A stretch of 64,000 nucleotides of DNA from Blattabacterium cuenoti (lineage in GTDB: Bacteria > Bacteroidota > Bacteroidia > Flavobacteriales > Blattabacteriaceae). Below are positions 1-8,882 of this stretch, piece by piece (position 1 is the first letter of the stretch; each line of letters opens with the position of its first letter). The notes below the pieces were generated by a model. It did not search any database. It saw only the letters and a program-made list of their open reading frames with translations, and was not told the origin of the DNA. A program made the translations under genes and the position numbers. The stretch lies in contig NZ_CP059191.1 in NCBI RefSeq assembly GCF_014251575.1, positions 496,001 through 560,000 of the forward strand, in the 5' to 3' direction.

Positions 1-275
1 ATATGTTTTACTCCTAAGTCTAATATAGAAGATCTTAATACAAGATTATTTGCCTCAGTCCCTCCAGAAGTAAAAATAATTTCAGAAGGAGATGCCATTA
101 TGTTCTTTGCTATACGAATTCTAGATTCTTCTATTATAGAAAGAGCTTCTCTTCCATAACTGTGTTGTACGGAAGAAGGATTCCCAAATGAATATTTTAA
201 TGTATTTACCATGACTTTGATGACTTCATTCCTCACAGGAGTTGTAGCTGCATTGTCTAAATATGCTCTTTTCAT
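1..275 (-). CDS. Cysteine desulfurase, NifS/IscS class (N-terminal part; continues beyond left edge)
   Basis: Reads leftward from an ATG at 275 and is cut by the window edge after about 91 codons. The visible N-terminus starts MKRAYLDNAATTPV and continues with GNPSS and FTSGGTEANN, which are signatures of PLP-dependent cysteine desulfurases. These enzymes remove sulfur from L-cysteine as a protein persulfide and supply Fe-S cluster assembly and tRNA thiolation in the cytoplasm. The PLP lysine and the active-site cysteine lie outside the window, so the class (NifS/IscS rather than SufS) rests only on the N-terminus. A SufE sulfur acceptor is encoded at 37706-38149. SufE usually pairs with SufS, so whether these two work together is open. 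Confidence 0.93.
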   Translation of the reverse strand, partial: MKRAYLDNAATTPVRNEVIKVMVNTLKYSFGNPSSVQHSYGREALSIIEESRIRIAKNIMASPSEIIFTSGGTEANNLVLRSSILDLGVKH

Positions 276-297
276 TAAAAAATTTCAGTTTTATATG

Positions 298-305
298 CAA
301 ATATA
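298..305 (-). promoter_or_regulatory. Possible -7 promoter element for the cysteine desulfurase gene
   Basis: Read on the minus strand the site is TATATTTG, an exact match to the Bacteroidota -7 consensus TAnnTTTG, 22 bases before the ATG at 275. No TTTG is seen at the expected -33 distance. Chance matches are common in DNA this rich in A+T. Confidence 0.3.
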
Positions 306-357
306 TAATGTATTCAAATTCCGTATGTTAAAAATGTTTTTAAAAAAAACTCATCTT

Positions 358-365
358 TAATTTTG
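358..365 (+). promoter_or_regulatory. Possible -7 promoter element for rny
   Basis: TAATTTTG matches the Bacteroidota -7 consensus TAnnTTTG. It lies 133 bases before the rny ATG, so the leader would be long. There is no clear -33 TTTG; the corresponding position reads ATGTTTT. Confidence 0.25.
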
Positions 366-498
366 TATATTTATCATAGTAACCCTTGATTCAGTTGAAG
401 TCTTTTTGAAAAAGAAATTTTATAATTTCTGTTAAGTATTTTTTGTTTTAAAAATGTTATTAAAATGTCTATTTTATTTTTATTTAAATTGAGTAAAT

Positions 499-2070
499 AT
501 GAAAATAAATGTTGGATTTTCGGTCCTCATGGGGTTTGTGATTGGAATTATTATATCTTATTTTTTTGGAAAAAAAACCATATTAAGAAAATATATTCAA
601 TTATTAGAAAAAGCTAATTTTCAAGCTAAAAAAATCATAAAAAATGCGGAAAAAGAAGGTGAATCCATAAAAAAAAAGAAAATGCTTCAAGCAAAAGAAA
701 AATTTATAGAACTTAAATCAAAACATGAAAAAGATGTTCATCTTAGAGAGAGAAAAATAATCGACATAGAAAGCAAAACAAAAGAAAAAGAAAATAGATT
801 GTCTAGAGAAATAGAAATTTACTTTAAAAGAAACAATCGTTTAGAAGCACAAATACATGATTATGAAAAAAAATCAAAATTACTGAAAAATAATCAAGAA
901 GAATTTAAAAATATGCAAATTAAGCAAATAGAATTGCTTGAAAAAATATCTAACTATTCTTCTGAAGAAGCTAAAAATGAGTTAATTGAAATTCTTAAAA
1001 GTGAAGCAAAAATCAAAGCACAATCTCACATTCAAAATATTATAGAAGAATCACAGTTAACTGCAAAAATAGAAGCCACAAAAATTGTGATTCAAGCTAT
1101 TCAAAGAATTGGAACGGAACAAGCCGTAGAGAACGCTGTCTCTGTTTTTAATATAGGATCAGATGATGTAAAAGGTCGCATCATTGGTCGAGAAGGAAGA
1201 AATATAAGGGCTTTAGAAAAAGCAACAGGAGTAGAAATTATTGTAGATGATACTCCAGAAGCTATTCTTTTATCTTGTTTCAATCCTATTCGTAGAGAAG
1301 TAGCTAGATTAGCTCTTCACAAATTAGTGATTGATGGACGTATACATCCTGCAAGAATTGAAGAGATAGTAGAAAAAACGGAAAAACAAATCGAAGAAGA
1401 AATAGTAGAAATAGGAAAAAAAAATATAATAGATTTAGGAATTCATGGCATTCATCCAGAATTAATTAGAATGATAGGAAGAATGAAATATCGCTCTTCT
1501 TATGGTCAGAACTTGTTACAACATTCTCGAGAAGTAGCACATTTGTCAGGAATATTGGCTTCTGAATTGGGATTGAATGCAAAATTAGCAAAACGTGCAG
1601 GTCTATTGCATGACATAGGTAAAGTTCCTGAAAGTGAATCAGAACTTCCTCATGCTATTTTAGGGATGCAATGGGCAGAGAAATATGGAGAAAATATGGA
1701 AGTTTGCAATGCTATAGGATCACATCATGATGAAATAGAGATGAAAGTCCTAATATCTCCTATAGTACAAGTTTCAGATTCCATTAGTGGAGCTCGTCCT
1801 GGAGTAAGAAGGAATACTTTTGAGTCCTATTCAAAAAGACTAAAAAACTTGGAAAATATAGCCTTTAGTTTTGATGGAGTTAATAAAGCTTTTGCTATAC
1901 AAGCAGGAAGAGAATTACGTGTTTTGGTAGAGAGCAATAAAATTGATGATAAAAAAGCTTTTCAGTTATCTTGTGATATAACAGAAAGAATAAAGAATGA
2001 AATGACTTATCCTGGTCAAATAAAAGTAACAGTGATTAGAGAAACTAGAGCCGTGCAAATAGCTAGATAA
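499..2070 (+). CDS. rny: Ribonuclease Y
   Basis: A membrane-anchored endoribonuclease that starts decay of many mRNAs. The 523 residues show the usual order for the family. A single membrane helix lies at about residues 5-23. A long charged coiled coil follows at about 30-195. A KH RNA-binding domain at about 212-275 contains [15 protein letters not shown]. The HD phosphohydrolase domain carries its His-Asp pair at 371-372 in LLHDIGK. Length is typical (about 520), and no residue expected for activity is missing. It is followed after 13 bases by the deoxyhypusine synthase-like gene in the same direction, so the two may share a transcript. It is preceded by 223 bases of non-coding DNA that separates it from the divergent cysteine desulfurase gene. 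Confidence 0.97.
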   Translation: MKINVGFSVLMGFVIGIIISYFFGKKTILRKYIQLLEKANFQAKKIIKNAEKEGESIKKKKMLQAKEKFIELKSKHEKDVHLRERKIIDIESKTKEKENRLSREIEIYFKRNNRLEAQIHDYEKKSKLLKNNQEEFKNMQIKQIELLEKISNYSSEEAKNELIEILKSEAKIKAQSHIQNIIEESQLTAKIEATKIVIQAIQRIGTEQAVENAVSVFNIGSDDVKGRIIGREGRNIRALEKATGVEIIVDDTPEAILLSCFNPIRREVARLALHKLVIDGRIHPARIEEIVEKTEKQIEEEIVEIGKKNIIDLGIHGIHPELIRMIGRMKYRSSYGQNLLQHSREVAHLSGILASELGLNAKLAKRAGLLHDIGKVPESESELPHAILGMQWAEKYGENMEVCNAIGSHHDEIEMKVLISPIVQVSDSISGARPGVRRNTFESYSKRLKNLENIAFSFDGVNKAFAIQAGRELRVLVESNKIDDKKAFQLSCDITERIKNEMTYPGQIKVTVIRETRAVQIAR

Positions 2071-2083
2071 AAAAATAAAAATT

Positions 2084-3058
2084 ATGAAAAAATCTTCTAT
2101 TACTTCTTTTATTGAAAAATACTTTCTTCATTTTAATGCTTTAACTTTATCAGAGGCTGCTAAAGCATATAAATATCACACTCAAAATAATGGAAAAATG
2201 ATGATAACGCTAGCGGGAGCAATGAGTACTGCAGAATTAGGTAAGATATTAGCGGAAATGATTCGAAAAGATCAAGTTCATATTATTTCTTGTACAGGTG
2301 CTAATTTAGAAGAAGATATATTAAACTTGATAGCTCATTCTCATTATAAAAAGATACCTCATTACAGAGACTTAACTCCTGATAATGAAAAAGATTTTTT
2401 AAAAAAAGGATATTATAGAGTGACAGACACCTGCATTCCAGAAGAACAAGCTTTTAAAAAATTGCAAAAGCATATTTTTCAAGTATGGAAAAGAGCTCAA
2501 GAAAAATCAAAACGTTATTTTCCTCATGAATATATTTATCAATTGTTATTAGAAAATATTTTAGAACCTTATTACAACATAAATCCGGAAGACAGTTGGG
2601 TCTTAGCTGCTGCAAAAAAGAATCTTCCCATGATAGTTCCAGGTTGGGAAGATAGCACAATAGGAAATATTTTTGCTTCATGTTGTATGAAAAAACAATT
2701 TCAAACTTTTCTTGTAAAAAATGGAATTGAATATATGATGCATTTAGCTAAATGGTACAAAAAAGAATCTATTAAACATAAAATAGGTTTTTTCCAGATT
2801 GGAGGAGGTATATCTGGAGATTTTCCTATTTGTGTAGTCCCTATGCTCTCTCAAGATATAGGATTTTATCCTACTCATTTTTGGGCTTACTTTTGTCAAA
2901 TTTCAGATTCTACTACGAGTTATGGATCTTATTCAGGAGCTATTCCAAATGAAAAAATCACTTGGGGAAAACTTGATAAGGATACTCCAAAATTTATTAT
3001 AGAATCAGATGCAACCATAGTTGCTCCACTTATTTTTGCATATGTGTTAGATATGTAA
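2084..3058 (+). CDS. Deoxyhypusine synthase-like protein
   Basis: A member of the deoxyhypusine synthase family, NAD-dependent enzymes that move the aminobutyl group of spermidine. In eukaryotes and archaea the acceptor is a lysine of eIF5A/aIF5A, which bacteria lack. The sequence shows the family's NAD-fold motifs: TLAGAMSTAELG near residues 42-53, SCTGANLEEDI, and GGGISGDFPI near 240-249. A C-terminal WGK is at residues 294-296, where K296 aligns with the catalytic lysine that forms the enzyme-substrate imine. Length (324) is close to that of bacterial family members. The substrate in this organism is unknown; a polyamine product such as homospermidine is one option. It lies 13 bases after rny and 44 before lpdA, all rightward. 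Confidence 0.85.
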   Translation: MKKSSITSFIEKYFLHFNALTLSEAAKAYKYHTQNNGKMMITLAGAMSTAELGKILAEMIRKDQVHIISCTGANLEEDILNLIAHSHYKKIPHYRDLTPDNEKDFLKKGYYRVTDTCIPEEQAFKKLQKHIFQVWKRAQEKSKRYFPHEYIYQLLLENILEPYYNINPEDSWVLAAAKKNLPMIVPGWEDSTIGNIFASCCMKKQFQTFLVKNGIEYMMHLAKWYKKESIKHKIGFFQIGGGISGDFPICVVPMLSQDIGFYPTHFWAYFCQISDSTTSYGSYSGAIPNEKITWGKLDKDTPKFIIESDATIVAPLIFAYVLDM

Positions 3059-3067
3059 TTATGTGTG

Positions 3068-3075
3068 TAAATTTG
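3068..3075 (+). promoter_or_regulatory. Possible -7 promoter element for lpdA
   Basis: TAAATTTG fits TAnnTTTG and lies 27 bases before the lpdA ATG, in the only gap between lpdA and the gene before it. The -33 position has no TTTG; the nearest is at 3035-3038, too far upstream. Confidence 0.35.
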
Positions 3076-3102
3076 AATATAACATAAAAAAATATTTTTA
3101 TA

Positions 3103-4521
3103 ATGAATAATGTATATGACCTTGTTGTTATCGGTTCTGGTCCAGGAGGATACGTTTCTGCTATCAGAGCTAGTCAATTAGGACTTCGTACTGCAATTGT
3201 AGAAAAATACCAAGAATTGGGTGGAACATGTTTGAATGTAGGATGCATTCCTTCTAAATCTCTTTTAGATTCTTCTAAATATTTTTCATTAGCTAAAAAT
3301 CATTATTCTTCACACGGAATTTTTTTTGAAAAATTATTTTTTGATTTCAAAAAAATGATGAATAGAAAAAATGAGATAGTCAAAAATATGAATAGTGGAA
3401 TCAAATATTTAATGAAAAAAAACAAAATTGTTTTGTATCAAGGAATAGCTTCATTTAAGACAATGAATACTCTTTCTATAAAAGAAATTAAATCATTAGA
3501 AGAAAAACAAGAAATAAAATTTAAATATTGTATAATATCCACAGGTTCTATCCCTTCATGTTTACCAAATTTAAACTTCGGAAACAAAATCATTTCTTCT
3601 ACAGAAGCTCTTTCTTTGAAAGAAGTTCCCAATAAGTTAATAATCATTGGAGGTGGAATCATTGGATTGGAATTAGGTTCTATTTTTAATAGATTAGGAA
3701 GTCAAATAACTATCATAGAAGTTATGGACAAAATCATATCAAATATGGACGAATCATTAAGTCAAGAAATTAGAAAAATTCTAGAAAAATCTTCTATCAA
3801 AATAGAAACATCTTTATCTATTACCAATATTCTTATGGAAGAAAACAATAAAGAAATATCAGTTTTTGTGAAGTATAAGAATGAAAAAGAAATGAAATTT
3901 ACAGGAGACTACTGTTTATTATCAATCGGTAGAATCCCGTATACAAAAAATCTAGGATTAGAAAATATAGGAATTAAAAAAGATCAAAAAGGATTTATAT
4001 TAGTGAATGATTCTTTGCAAAGTAATATAAAAAATATATATGCAATTGGAGACGTTATAGGAGGAAAAATGCTGGCACACAAAGCTGAAGAAGAAGGATT
4101 ATATGCAGTAGAACACATGATTGGACAAAAACCAAACAAAATAAATTATGATTTAGTTCCATCAGTAATTTATACATATCCTGAAGTAGCTAGCGTTGGA
4201 CATACGGAAAATGAAATTAAAAAAGAAAAAATGGAATATAATGTAGGAACTTTTCCCATGAAAGTATTAGGAAGAGCTCGTACAAGTGGATGTACAGAAG
4301 GTTTTTTGAAAATGATTACCCACAAAAAAACAGATGAAATAATGGGAGTTCATATAATCGGAGATCATGCTGCAGATATGATAATGGAAGCATCCGTTGC
4401 TATGGAATTCCGTTCTTCTTCAGAGGATATATATAGAATTTGTCATCCTCATCCTACTTTTAGTGAATCCTTTAAAGAAGCAGCTTTACTAAATTTTGAA
4501 AACCGTTCTATCCATATGTAG
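3103..4521 (+). CDS. lpdA: Dihydrolipoyl dehydrogenase (E3)
   Basis: The flavoprotein E3 subunit that reoxidises dihydrolipoamide with NAD in the pyruvate and 2-oxoacid dehydrogenase complexes. The FAD-binding GSGPGGY is at residues 11-17. The redox disulfide is C43/C48 in GGTCLNVGC. The NAD-binding IIGGGIIGLELGS follows in the middle of the chain. The C-terminal HPHPTFSE supplies the catalytic pair H450/E455. All active residues are present and the length (472) is normal. Its partners here are pdhA and pdhC at 53-55 kb, some 50 kb away, so E3 is not in the same operon. The next gene, ung, is convergent. Confidence 0.97.
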   Translation: MNNVYDLVVIGSGPGGYVSAIRASQLGLRTAIVEKYQELGGTCLNVGCIPSKSLLDSSKYFSLAKNHYSSHGIFFEKLFFDFKKMMNRKNEIVKNMNSGIKYLMKKNKIVLYQGIASFKTMNTLSIKEIKSLEEKQEIKFKYCIISTGSIPSCLPNLNFGNKIISSTEALSLKEVPNKLIIIGGGIIGLELGSIFNRLGSQITIIEVMDKIISNMDESLSQEIRKILEKSSIKIETSLSITNILMEENNKEISVFVKYKNEKEMKFTGDYCLLSIGRIPYTKNLGLENIGIKKDQKGFILVNDSLQSNIKNIYAIGDVIGGKMLAHKAEEEGLYAVEHMIGQKPNKINYDLVPSVIYTYPEVASVGHTENEIKKEKMEYNVGTFPMKVLGRARTSGCTEGFLKMITHKKTDEIMGVHIIGDHAADMIMEASVAMEFRSSSEDIYRICHPHPTFSESFKEAALLNFENRSIHM

Positions 4522-4539
4522 AGAGAAGAGAGATATGTG

Positions 4540-5196
4540 TTATCCCCAAATAATGGGTTTTTTCCCTTTTTTATCCAAAAACTCATTGGTTTTCAAAAAA
4601 TGTCTAGATCCAAAAAAGCCAAGATGAGCAGAAAAAGGAGATGGATGTGAGGTTTTTAAAATATAATGATTATGAAAAGAATTAATTAAAAATATTTTCT
4701 TTTGAGCATATTTTCCCCATAGAAGAAAAACAATATTTTTTTTCTCATTAGAAACAGTTTTTATAATTTGATCTGTAAAAAATTCCCATCCCATGTTTTT
4801 ATGAGAAACAGGACAACCTTTTCTAACTGTTAATATAGAATTAAGCAATAAAACTCCTTGTTTTGCCCAATGAATTAAAGAACCACTAGAAGGAAATGAA
4901 TTGTTAAAACAGTTCTTGATTTCTATGAATATGTTTCTTAATGAAGGAGGAAAAGGAACTCCATTTGGAACAGAGAAACAAAGACCATCAGCTTGATTTT
5001 CTTTGTAATAAGGATCTTGTCCTAAGATGACTACTTTTAATTCTTGAAAATGACAGTATTTTAAAGAAGAAAATATATTTTCTTTTTTTGGAAAACAAAT
5101 AAAATTATTGTATTCTATCTGAAGGTATTTCATTAATTTCTTAAAATAAGGTTTATTCCGTTCTTTTTTTAGAAAAAAACTCCAATCATAATCCAT
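4540..5196 (-). CDS. ung: Uracil-DNA glycosylase
   Basis: Removes uracil arising from cytosine deamination or misincorporation, the first step of base excision repair. The family-1 motif GQDPYY is at residues 59-64 with the water-activating Asp at D61. The second motif HPSPFSAH starts at H184 and carries the catalytic histidine. Length (218) is normal. Retention of Ung matters in a genome with a strong bias towards A and T, because cytosine deamination drives the same change. It is convergent with lpdA, ending 18 bases from it. The ferredoxin gene lies 54 bases upstream in the same direction. Confidence 0.97.
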   Translation of the reverse strand: MDYDWSFFLKKERNKPYFKKLMKYLQIEYNNFICFPKKENIFSSLKYCHFQELKVVILGQDPYYKENQADGLCFSVPNGVPFPPSLRNIFIEIKNCFNNSFPSSGSLIHWAKQGVLLLNSILTVRKGCPVSHKNMGWEFFTDQIIKTVSNEKKNIVFLLWGKYAQKKIFLINSFHNHYILKTSHPSPFSAHLGFFGSRHFLKTNEFLDKKGKKPIIWG

Positions 5197-5250
5197 AGTT
5201 TTTTTTTATTTAAATCGTTACGTTATCTATTTATGTTATGCATAAATATT

Positions 5251-5592
5251 TTAATTGATCCCATGCAAAAAATTCTTTTTTTCAATAAGTTGTTCTTTAG
5301 TTTCCAGATTATTTTTATCTGGAACACAACAGTGGACTGGACATATTACAATACATTGTGGTTGATCATAAAAACCAACACATTCTGTACATTTTTCTGA
5401 AACAATAAAGTATATATCCTTTTCTTTTGGTTCTTGATCTATAGTTAGATTCGTAAAAAAAGTTTCCTTTTTTCTTAAAGAAGTTCCATCTGACATTCTC
5501 CATTTTTTTCCTCCTTCATAAATTGCATTATTAGGACATTCTGGTTCACAAGCACCACAATTAATACATTCTTCTGTAATTTTTATGGACAT
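5251..5592 (-). CDS. Two-cluster [4Fe-4S] ferredoxin
   Basis: A small electron carrier of 113 residues. The first cluster motif uses C9, C12 and C15, with C19-P20 beginning the set for the other cluster. The second uses C68, C71, C80 and C84, with the longer insert [11 protein letters not shown] typical of 2[4Fe-4S] ferredoxins of the YfhL/FdxA type in Bacteroidota. C88 and C89 are near the end of this motif, and one of them may be an extra cysteine. The reductant and acceptor cannot be told from the sequence. It is divergent from the acyl-CoA reductase gene with only 27 bases between the start codons, so the two probably share a control region. The same pairing is usual in flavobacteria. Confidence 0.92.
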   Translation of the reverse strand: MSIKITEECINCGACEPECPNNAIYEGGKKWRMSDGTSLRKKETFFTNLTIDQEPKEKDIYFIVSEKCTECVGFYDQPQCIVICPVHCCVPDKNNLETKEQLIEKKNFLHGIN

Positions 5593-5619
5593 TGGGCTAG
5601 ACTTTAAAATTAAAAAATA

Positions 5620-6663
5620 ATGATTAAAACTTTTGATGAATTAGGCCATTTTCTAAGAAAATTTAATAAATTTTATGCACATAAGAAATATATTCCTCAA
5701 AATTTTAAAAATTTATTTTTTGATTTACAAGAAATTATTCAAAAAATAACTATTGCAAATAGTTGGTTTAGAGAAGAAGATTTATTAATAACCATCAATC
5801 AATGGGGAAAAATTCTTAAAGGAAAAAAATTAGAATCTTGGATCAAAAAATACTCTTTGAATAAAAAAAAAGAATCAAAAAAAGTTCTTGTCATTATGCC
5901 TGGAAACATTCCAATAGTGGGATTTCATGACCTTTTATGTGTTCTTTTATCAGGACATAATATCATAATTAAATTATCTGAAGAAGACAATTTATTACTT
6001 CCTTTTTTATGCAAAATCATAACATATAAAAAACCTATGTTAAAACATAAAATAAGATTTACAAATAATATTTTTCATGAAAAATTCGATTATGTTATAG
6101 CCAGTGGAAACAACAACACTGCTCGTTATTTTGAGTATTATTTCAGAAATCATCCTCTACTACTTAGAAAAAGAAAAACTTCCATTGCTGTATTACAAGG
6201 AAATGAAAAAGAAAAAGAATTAATTTCTTTAAACAAAGACATACTTACTTACTCTGGAAGGGGATGCAGAAATGTAGGAAAAATATTTGTTCCTTATAAT
6301 TATAATCTTCATTTGATTTTAGAAAAATCATTTGTATCCGAATATATCACAAAAAATTACAAATACATAGACAATTATAAATATTGTCTTTCTATTTATA
6401 CTATGAACAAAATATCTATTCAAAAAAATCACTTTCTTATTTTCAAAGAAAAAAATGATTATTATAGTCCAATATCTGTAGTTTATTATGAATTTTATGA
6501 TAATTTAAATCAATTGAGAGAAATTATTCTAAAAAATGACCAATATATACAATGTATAGTCTCTAAAAATTTTTTTAAAAAAGAAGTTGATTTTGGAAAA
6601 ACACAATATCCAGAATTAGAAGATTATGCAGACGGAATTGACACAATTCAATTTTTGAATTGA
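5620..6663 (+). CDS. Acyl-CoA reductase, LuxC family
   Basis: Belongs to the LuxC-like acyl-CoA reductases, which use NADPH to reduce an acyl-CoA or acyl thioester to an aldehyde through a cysteine acyl intermediate. The family stretch [13 protein letters not shown] is at residues 94-106, and the likely nucleophile is C216 in [10 protein letters not shown]. The 347 residues match the flavobacterial form, which is shorter than LuxC of luminous bacteria. No luciferase or other lux genes are present, so light production is not implied. The substrate is unknown. It is divergent from the ferredoxin gene and convergent with ribD, with 13 bases between the stop codons. Confidence 0.85.
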   Translation: MIKTFDELGHFLRKFNKFYAHKKYIPQNFKNLFFDLQEIIQKITIANSWFREEDLLITINQWGKILKGKKLESWIKKYSLNKKKESKKVLVIMPGNIPIVGFHDLLCVLLSGHNIIIKLSEEDNLLLPFLCKIITYKKPMLKHKIRFTNNIFHEKFDYVIASGNNNTARYFEYYFRNHPLLLRKRKTSIAVLQGNEKEKELISLNKDILTYSGRGCRNVGKIFVPYNYNLHLILEKSFVSEYITKNYKYIDNYKYCLSIYTMNKISIQKNHFLIFKEKNDYYSPISVVYYEFYDNLNQLREIILKNDQYIQCIVSKNFFKKEVDFGKTQYPELEDYADGIDTIQFLN

Positions 6664-6676
6664 TCTTTTTAATTCT

Positions 6677-7705
6677 TCAATAAGAAATTTTTATAAAAAG
6701 CTGATCCTTACCAATATTCATTTTTTTTAATATTTTACCACCTATTCTAGGTGCTCTTATTCCATTTTTTAATGTAACATCACATATAAAAATTCTACAT
6801 TCATCCCAAATATTTTCTCTTATAAAACTTTCCAAGGTTTTTTTTCCTCCTTCCACAATTAAGGATAATATATTTTTTTTATGTAAAAAATCTAATATAT
6901 GATTGATTATTCTTTTGTCGAAAGATATTTGAACATATTCTGTATTTTTCTTATTTTCTTTTTTTTTTTCTGTAAAAACAATAGTCTTCTGTGAATCGTC
7001 TAAAATAAAATAAGAAGTAGATATGCTTAGTTCTTTATCAAGAAAAATTCTAATAGGGTTGGATCCAAACCATTCTCTGACATTTAATTTTGGGTTATCA
7101 TTCAATACAGTTTTTCTACCTACTAAAATACTATCTTCTTCAGATCTCCATTTATGATTCAATTGCCTAGCATAAATTCCACTAATCCAAGAATTTTTTT
7201 TATTTATAGAATCTATAAAACCGTCATGGCTTTGAGCCCATTTTAAAATAACATAAGGACGATTTTTTTCATGAAAAGTAAAAAATCGTTTGTTTAAAAT
7301 ACGGCATTGATATTTTAAAATATCTTCTATGACTTCTATTCCAAACTCTTTAAGTTTTTGGATTCCAGCCCCTCTAACTTTATAACATGGATCTTGTATT
7401 CCGATCACTACTCTTGGTATATTATTTTTGATTATTAAATCAACACAAGGAGGCGTTTCGCCAAAATGAACACACGGTTCTAATGTAACATAAAGAGTTG
7501 AATCCAAAAATAAGTTCTTGTTTTTTATTCTATTGATTGCATTGACTTCTGCGTGATTCATTCCTCTTTTATAATGCCATCCCTCTGAGATAATGAATCC
7601 ATTTCTTTCTATTACACAACCAACCATAGGATTAGGCGATGTCATTCCTAATCCATTTTTAGCTAATTGAATAGCTCTTTTCATAAAAATTTCTTTATCA
7701 TTCAT
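6677..7705 (-). CDS. ribD: Bifunctional pyrimidine deaminase/reductase of riboflavin synthesis
   Basis: Carries out the second and third steps of riboflavin synthesis: deamination of the pyrimidine ring, then NADPH-dependent reduction of the ribose. The N-terminal deaminase domain (about 1-145) has the zinc site H51-A-E53 plus C78 and C87 in PCVHFGETPPC. The C-terminal reductase domain (about 147-342) includes LKWAQSHDG and the LIVEGGKKTLESF stretch. Both domains are complete. It overlaps the end of aroE by 4 bases (7702-7705), indicating translational coupling in an aroE-ribD unit. The remaining rib genes are not in the window. Confidence 0.97.
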   Translation of the reverse strand: MNDKEIFMKRAIQLAKNGLGMTSPNPMVGCVIERNGFIISEGWHYKRGMNHAEVNAINRIKNKNLFLDSTLYVTLEPCVHFGETPPCVDLIIKNNIPRVVIGIQDPCYKVRGAGIQKLKEFGIEVIEDILKYQCRILNKRFFTFHEKNRPYVILKWAQSHDGFIDSINKKNSWISGIYARQLNHKWRSEEDSILVGRKTVLNDNPKLNVREWFGSNPIRIFLDKELSISTSYFILDDSQKTIVFTEKKKENKKNTEYVQISFDKRIINHILDFLHKKNILSLIVEGGKKTLESFIRENIWDECRIFICDVTLKNGIRAPRIGGKILKKMNIGKDQLFIKISY

Positions 7706-8478
7706 TCATCAATTAGTGAATTCCATATTCTCCAAGATTCTTCCGCTTGAAGATACAACATTTCCAATCCATTCTTAATTAAAGCTCCTTTTTTTTCGGC
7801 TTTTTTTAAAAATAAAGTTTTATTTGGATTATAAACCAAATCATAAAAATAATGTTCTGAAGAAATATATTGATAAGGTAAAGAAGGACATAAGTTAATA
7901 TTGGGAAATGTTCCTAAAGGTGTGCAATTAATAATAATTTTATATTGTTTCAACAAATCTTTATTTATGTCTTCATAAACTAAAAATCCCTTTTTTCTAA
8001 TTCTAGAAACATATTGATATGGAATTCTTAATTTTTTTAAAACAAATGAAATTGTTTTGGATACTCCTCCAGTGCCTAAAATTAATGCTTTTAAGTTTTT
8101 TTTATGAGACAATCTATCGATATCCTTTTTAAAGGATAACTCAAAACCTAAAACATCTGTATTATATCCAATTTTATGTCCATTCTTATCAATTTTTACA
8201 ACATTAACAGATTCTATGGATTTTGCTTCTGCAACAATTCTGGTTAAAAAAGGAATAATACTTGTTTTATAAGGGATCGTCACGTTAAATCCTTTTAGAC
8301 AAGGATTCTGAAATATTATTGATACATTCTCTATTTTTGGAATATCAAAAATTTTGTAATCTGCATGAAAAATGGATTCTTTTTTAAATTTTTCTAAAAA
8401 AAACTTTCTTGAAAAAGAATAATTAATCCCTCTTCCAATTAATCCAAAAATAAATTTATAATTTTCTATTTTTTTCAT
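7702..8478 (-). CDS. aroE: Shikimate dehydrogenase
   Basis: Reduces 3-dehydroshikimate to shikimate with NADPH in the chorismate pathway to aromatic amino acids. The N-terminal substrate domain has FGLIGRGINYSFS and the catalytic lysine K71 in NVTIPYK. The paired aspartate is D108 in YNTDVLGF. The dinucleotide-binding loop is ILGTGGVSK, and the C-terminal region holds GLEMLYLQAEESW. Length (258) is slightly below the common 270-280 but no motif is lost. Retention of aromatic amino acid synthesis fits a nutritional endosymbiont. It sits 32 bases after rpsU and overlaps ribD. Confidence 0.96.
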   Translation of the reverse strand: MKKIENYKFIFGLIGRGINYSFSRKFFLEKFKKESIFHADYKIFDIPKIENVSIIFQNPCLKGFNVTIPYKTSIIPFLTRIVAEAKSIESVNVVKIDKNGHKIGYNTDVLGFELSFKKDIDRLSHKKNLKALILGTGGVSKTISFVLKKLRIPYQYVSRIRKKGFLVYEDINKDLLKQYKIIINCTPLGTFPNINLCPSLPYQYISSEHYFYDLVYNPNKTLFLKKAEKKGALIKNGLEMLYLQAEESWRIWNSLIDE

Positions 8479-8510
8479 ACCAGAAAATCAATATAATAAA
8501 GATGAAAAAC

Positions 8511-8708
8511 TTATTCTTCTTTTTTTAGTTTCATACGTTCTCTATACTTTGCTCTCAATATTTCATTTCTTCTTCCTTCAGAAGGTTTTATATATTGTTG
8601 TTTTTCTCTAAATTCTTTTAAAATACGAGTTTTATCAAATTTTTTTTTACACTTTTTTAAAGCTTTATCAATCGACTCTCCTTCTCTAACTGTAGTAATT
8701 AAAACCAT
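8511..8708 (-). CDS. rpsU: 30S ribosomal protein S21
   Basis: A 65-residue basic protein of the small subunit, near the anti-Shine-Dalgarno end of 16S rRNA. It opens with the conserved TTVREGESIDKALKKCKKKF and ends in a lysine- and arginine-rich tail. It lies 36 bases downstream of tRNA-Val on the same strand and ahead of aroE, so the order tRNA-Val, rpsU, aroE, ribD may form one transcript. S21 in Bacteroidota is noteworthy because this phylum makes little use of Shine-Dalgarno pairing; no such sequence precedes this gene. Confidence 0.95.
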   Translation of the reverse strand: MVLITTVREGESIDKALKKCKKKFDKTRILKEFREKQQYIKPSEGRRNEILRAKYRERMKLKKEE

Positions 8709-8744
8709 AAAAAATAAATAACTAATTAATTAAATTCATTTTTG

Positions 8745-8819
8745 TGGACACTATCGGATTCGAACCGACGACCTCTACTCTGTCAAAGTAGCGCTCTAAA
8801 CCAACTGAGCTAAATGTCC
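8745..8819 (-). tRNA. tRNA-Val (anticodon GAC)
   Basis: Folds as a full cloverleaf on the minus strand. The acceptor GGACATT pairs with AGTGTCC, the D stem is GCTC/GAGC, and the anticodon stem CTACT/AGTAG encloses TTGACAG. The T arm is GTCGG-TTCGAAT-CCGAT. Bases 34-36 are GAC, reading valine codons GUC and GUU. The discriminator base is A and the CCA end is not encoded. The plus-strand reading would show a GTC anticodon, but the T-loop consensus is only correct on the minus strand. Confidence 0.96.
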
Positions 8820-8830
8820 TTTTAAATCAA

Positions 8831-8838
8831 CAAAATTA
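8831..8838 (-). promoter_or_regulatory. -7 promoter element of tRNA-Val (and possibly rpsU-aroE-ribD)
   Basis: On the minus strand this reads TAATTTTG, an exact match to TAnnTTTG, ending 11 bases before the tRNA 5' end. That is about where a -7 box should sit for a transcript beginning near the tRNA. No TTTG is present at the -33 distance. Confidence 0.45.
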
Positions 8839-8882
8839 AGTATTTTTTAAAAATATAACGGATCATAATCTATTTAAAAAAT

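Noticed and set aside
4545..4563. Hairpin CCCA-AATAA-TGGG followed by six T, possible terminator of lpdA
   Set aside because: The stem is only four pairs and lies inside the ung coding end, where the bases are needed for conserved C-terminal residues.
5620..6663. LuxC-like protein as sign of a light-producing operon
   Set aside because: No luciferase, luxD or luxE is nearby, and this family is common in non-luminous Bacteroidota.
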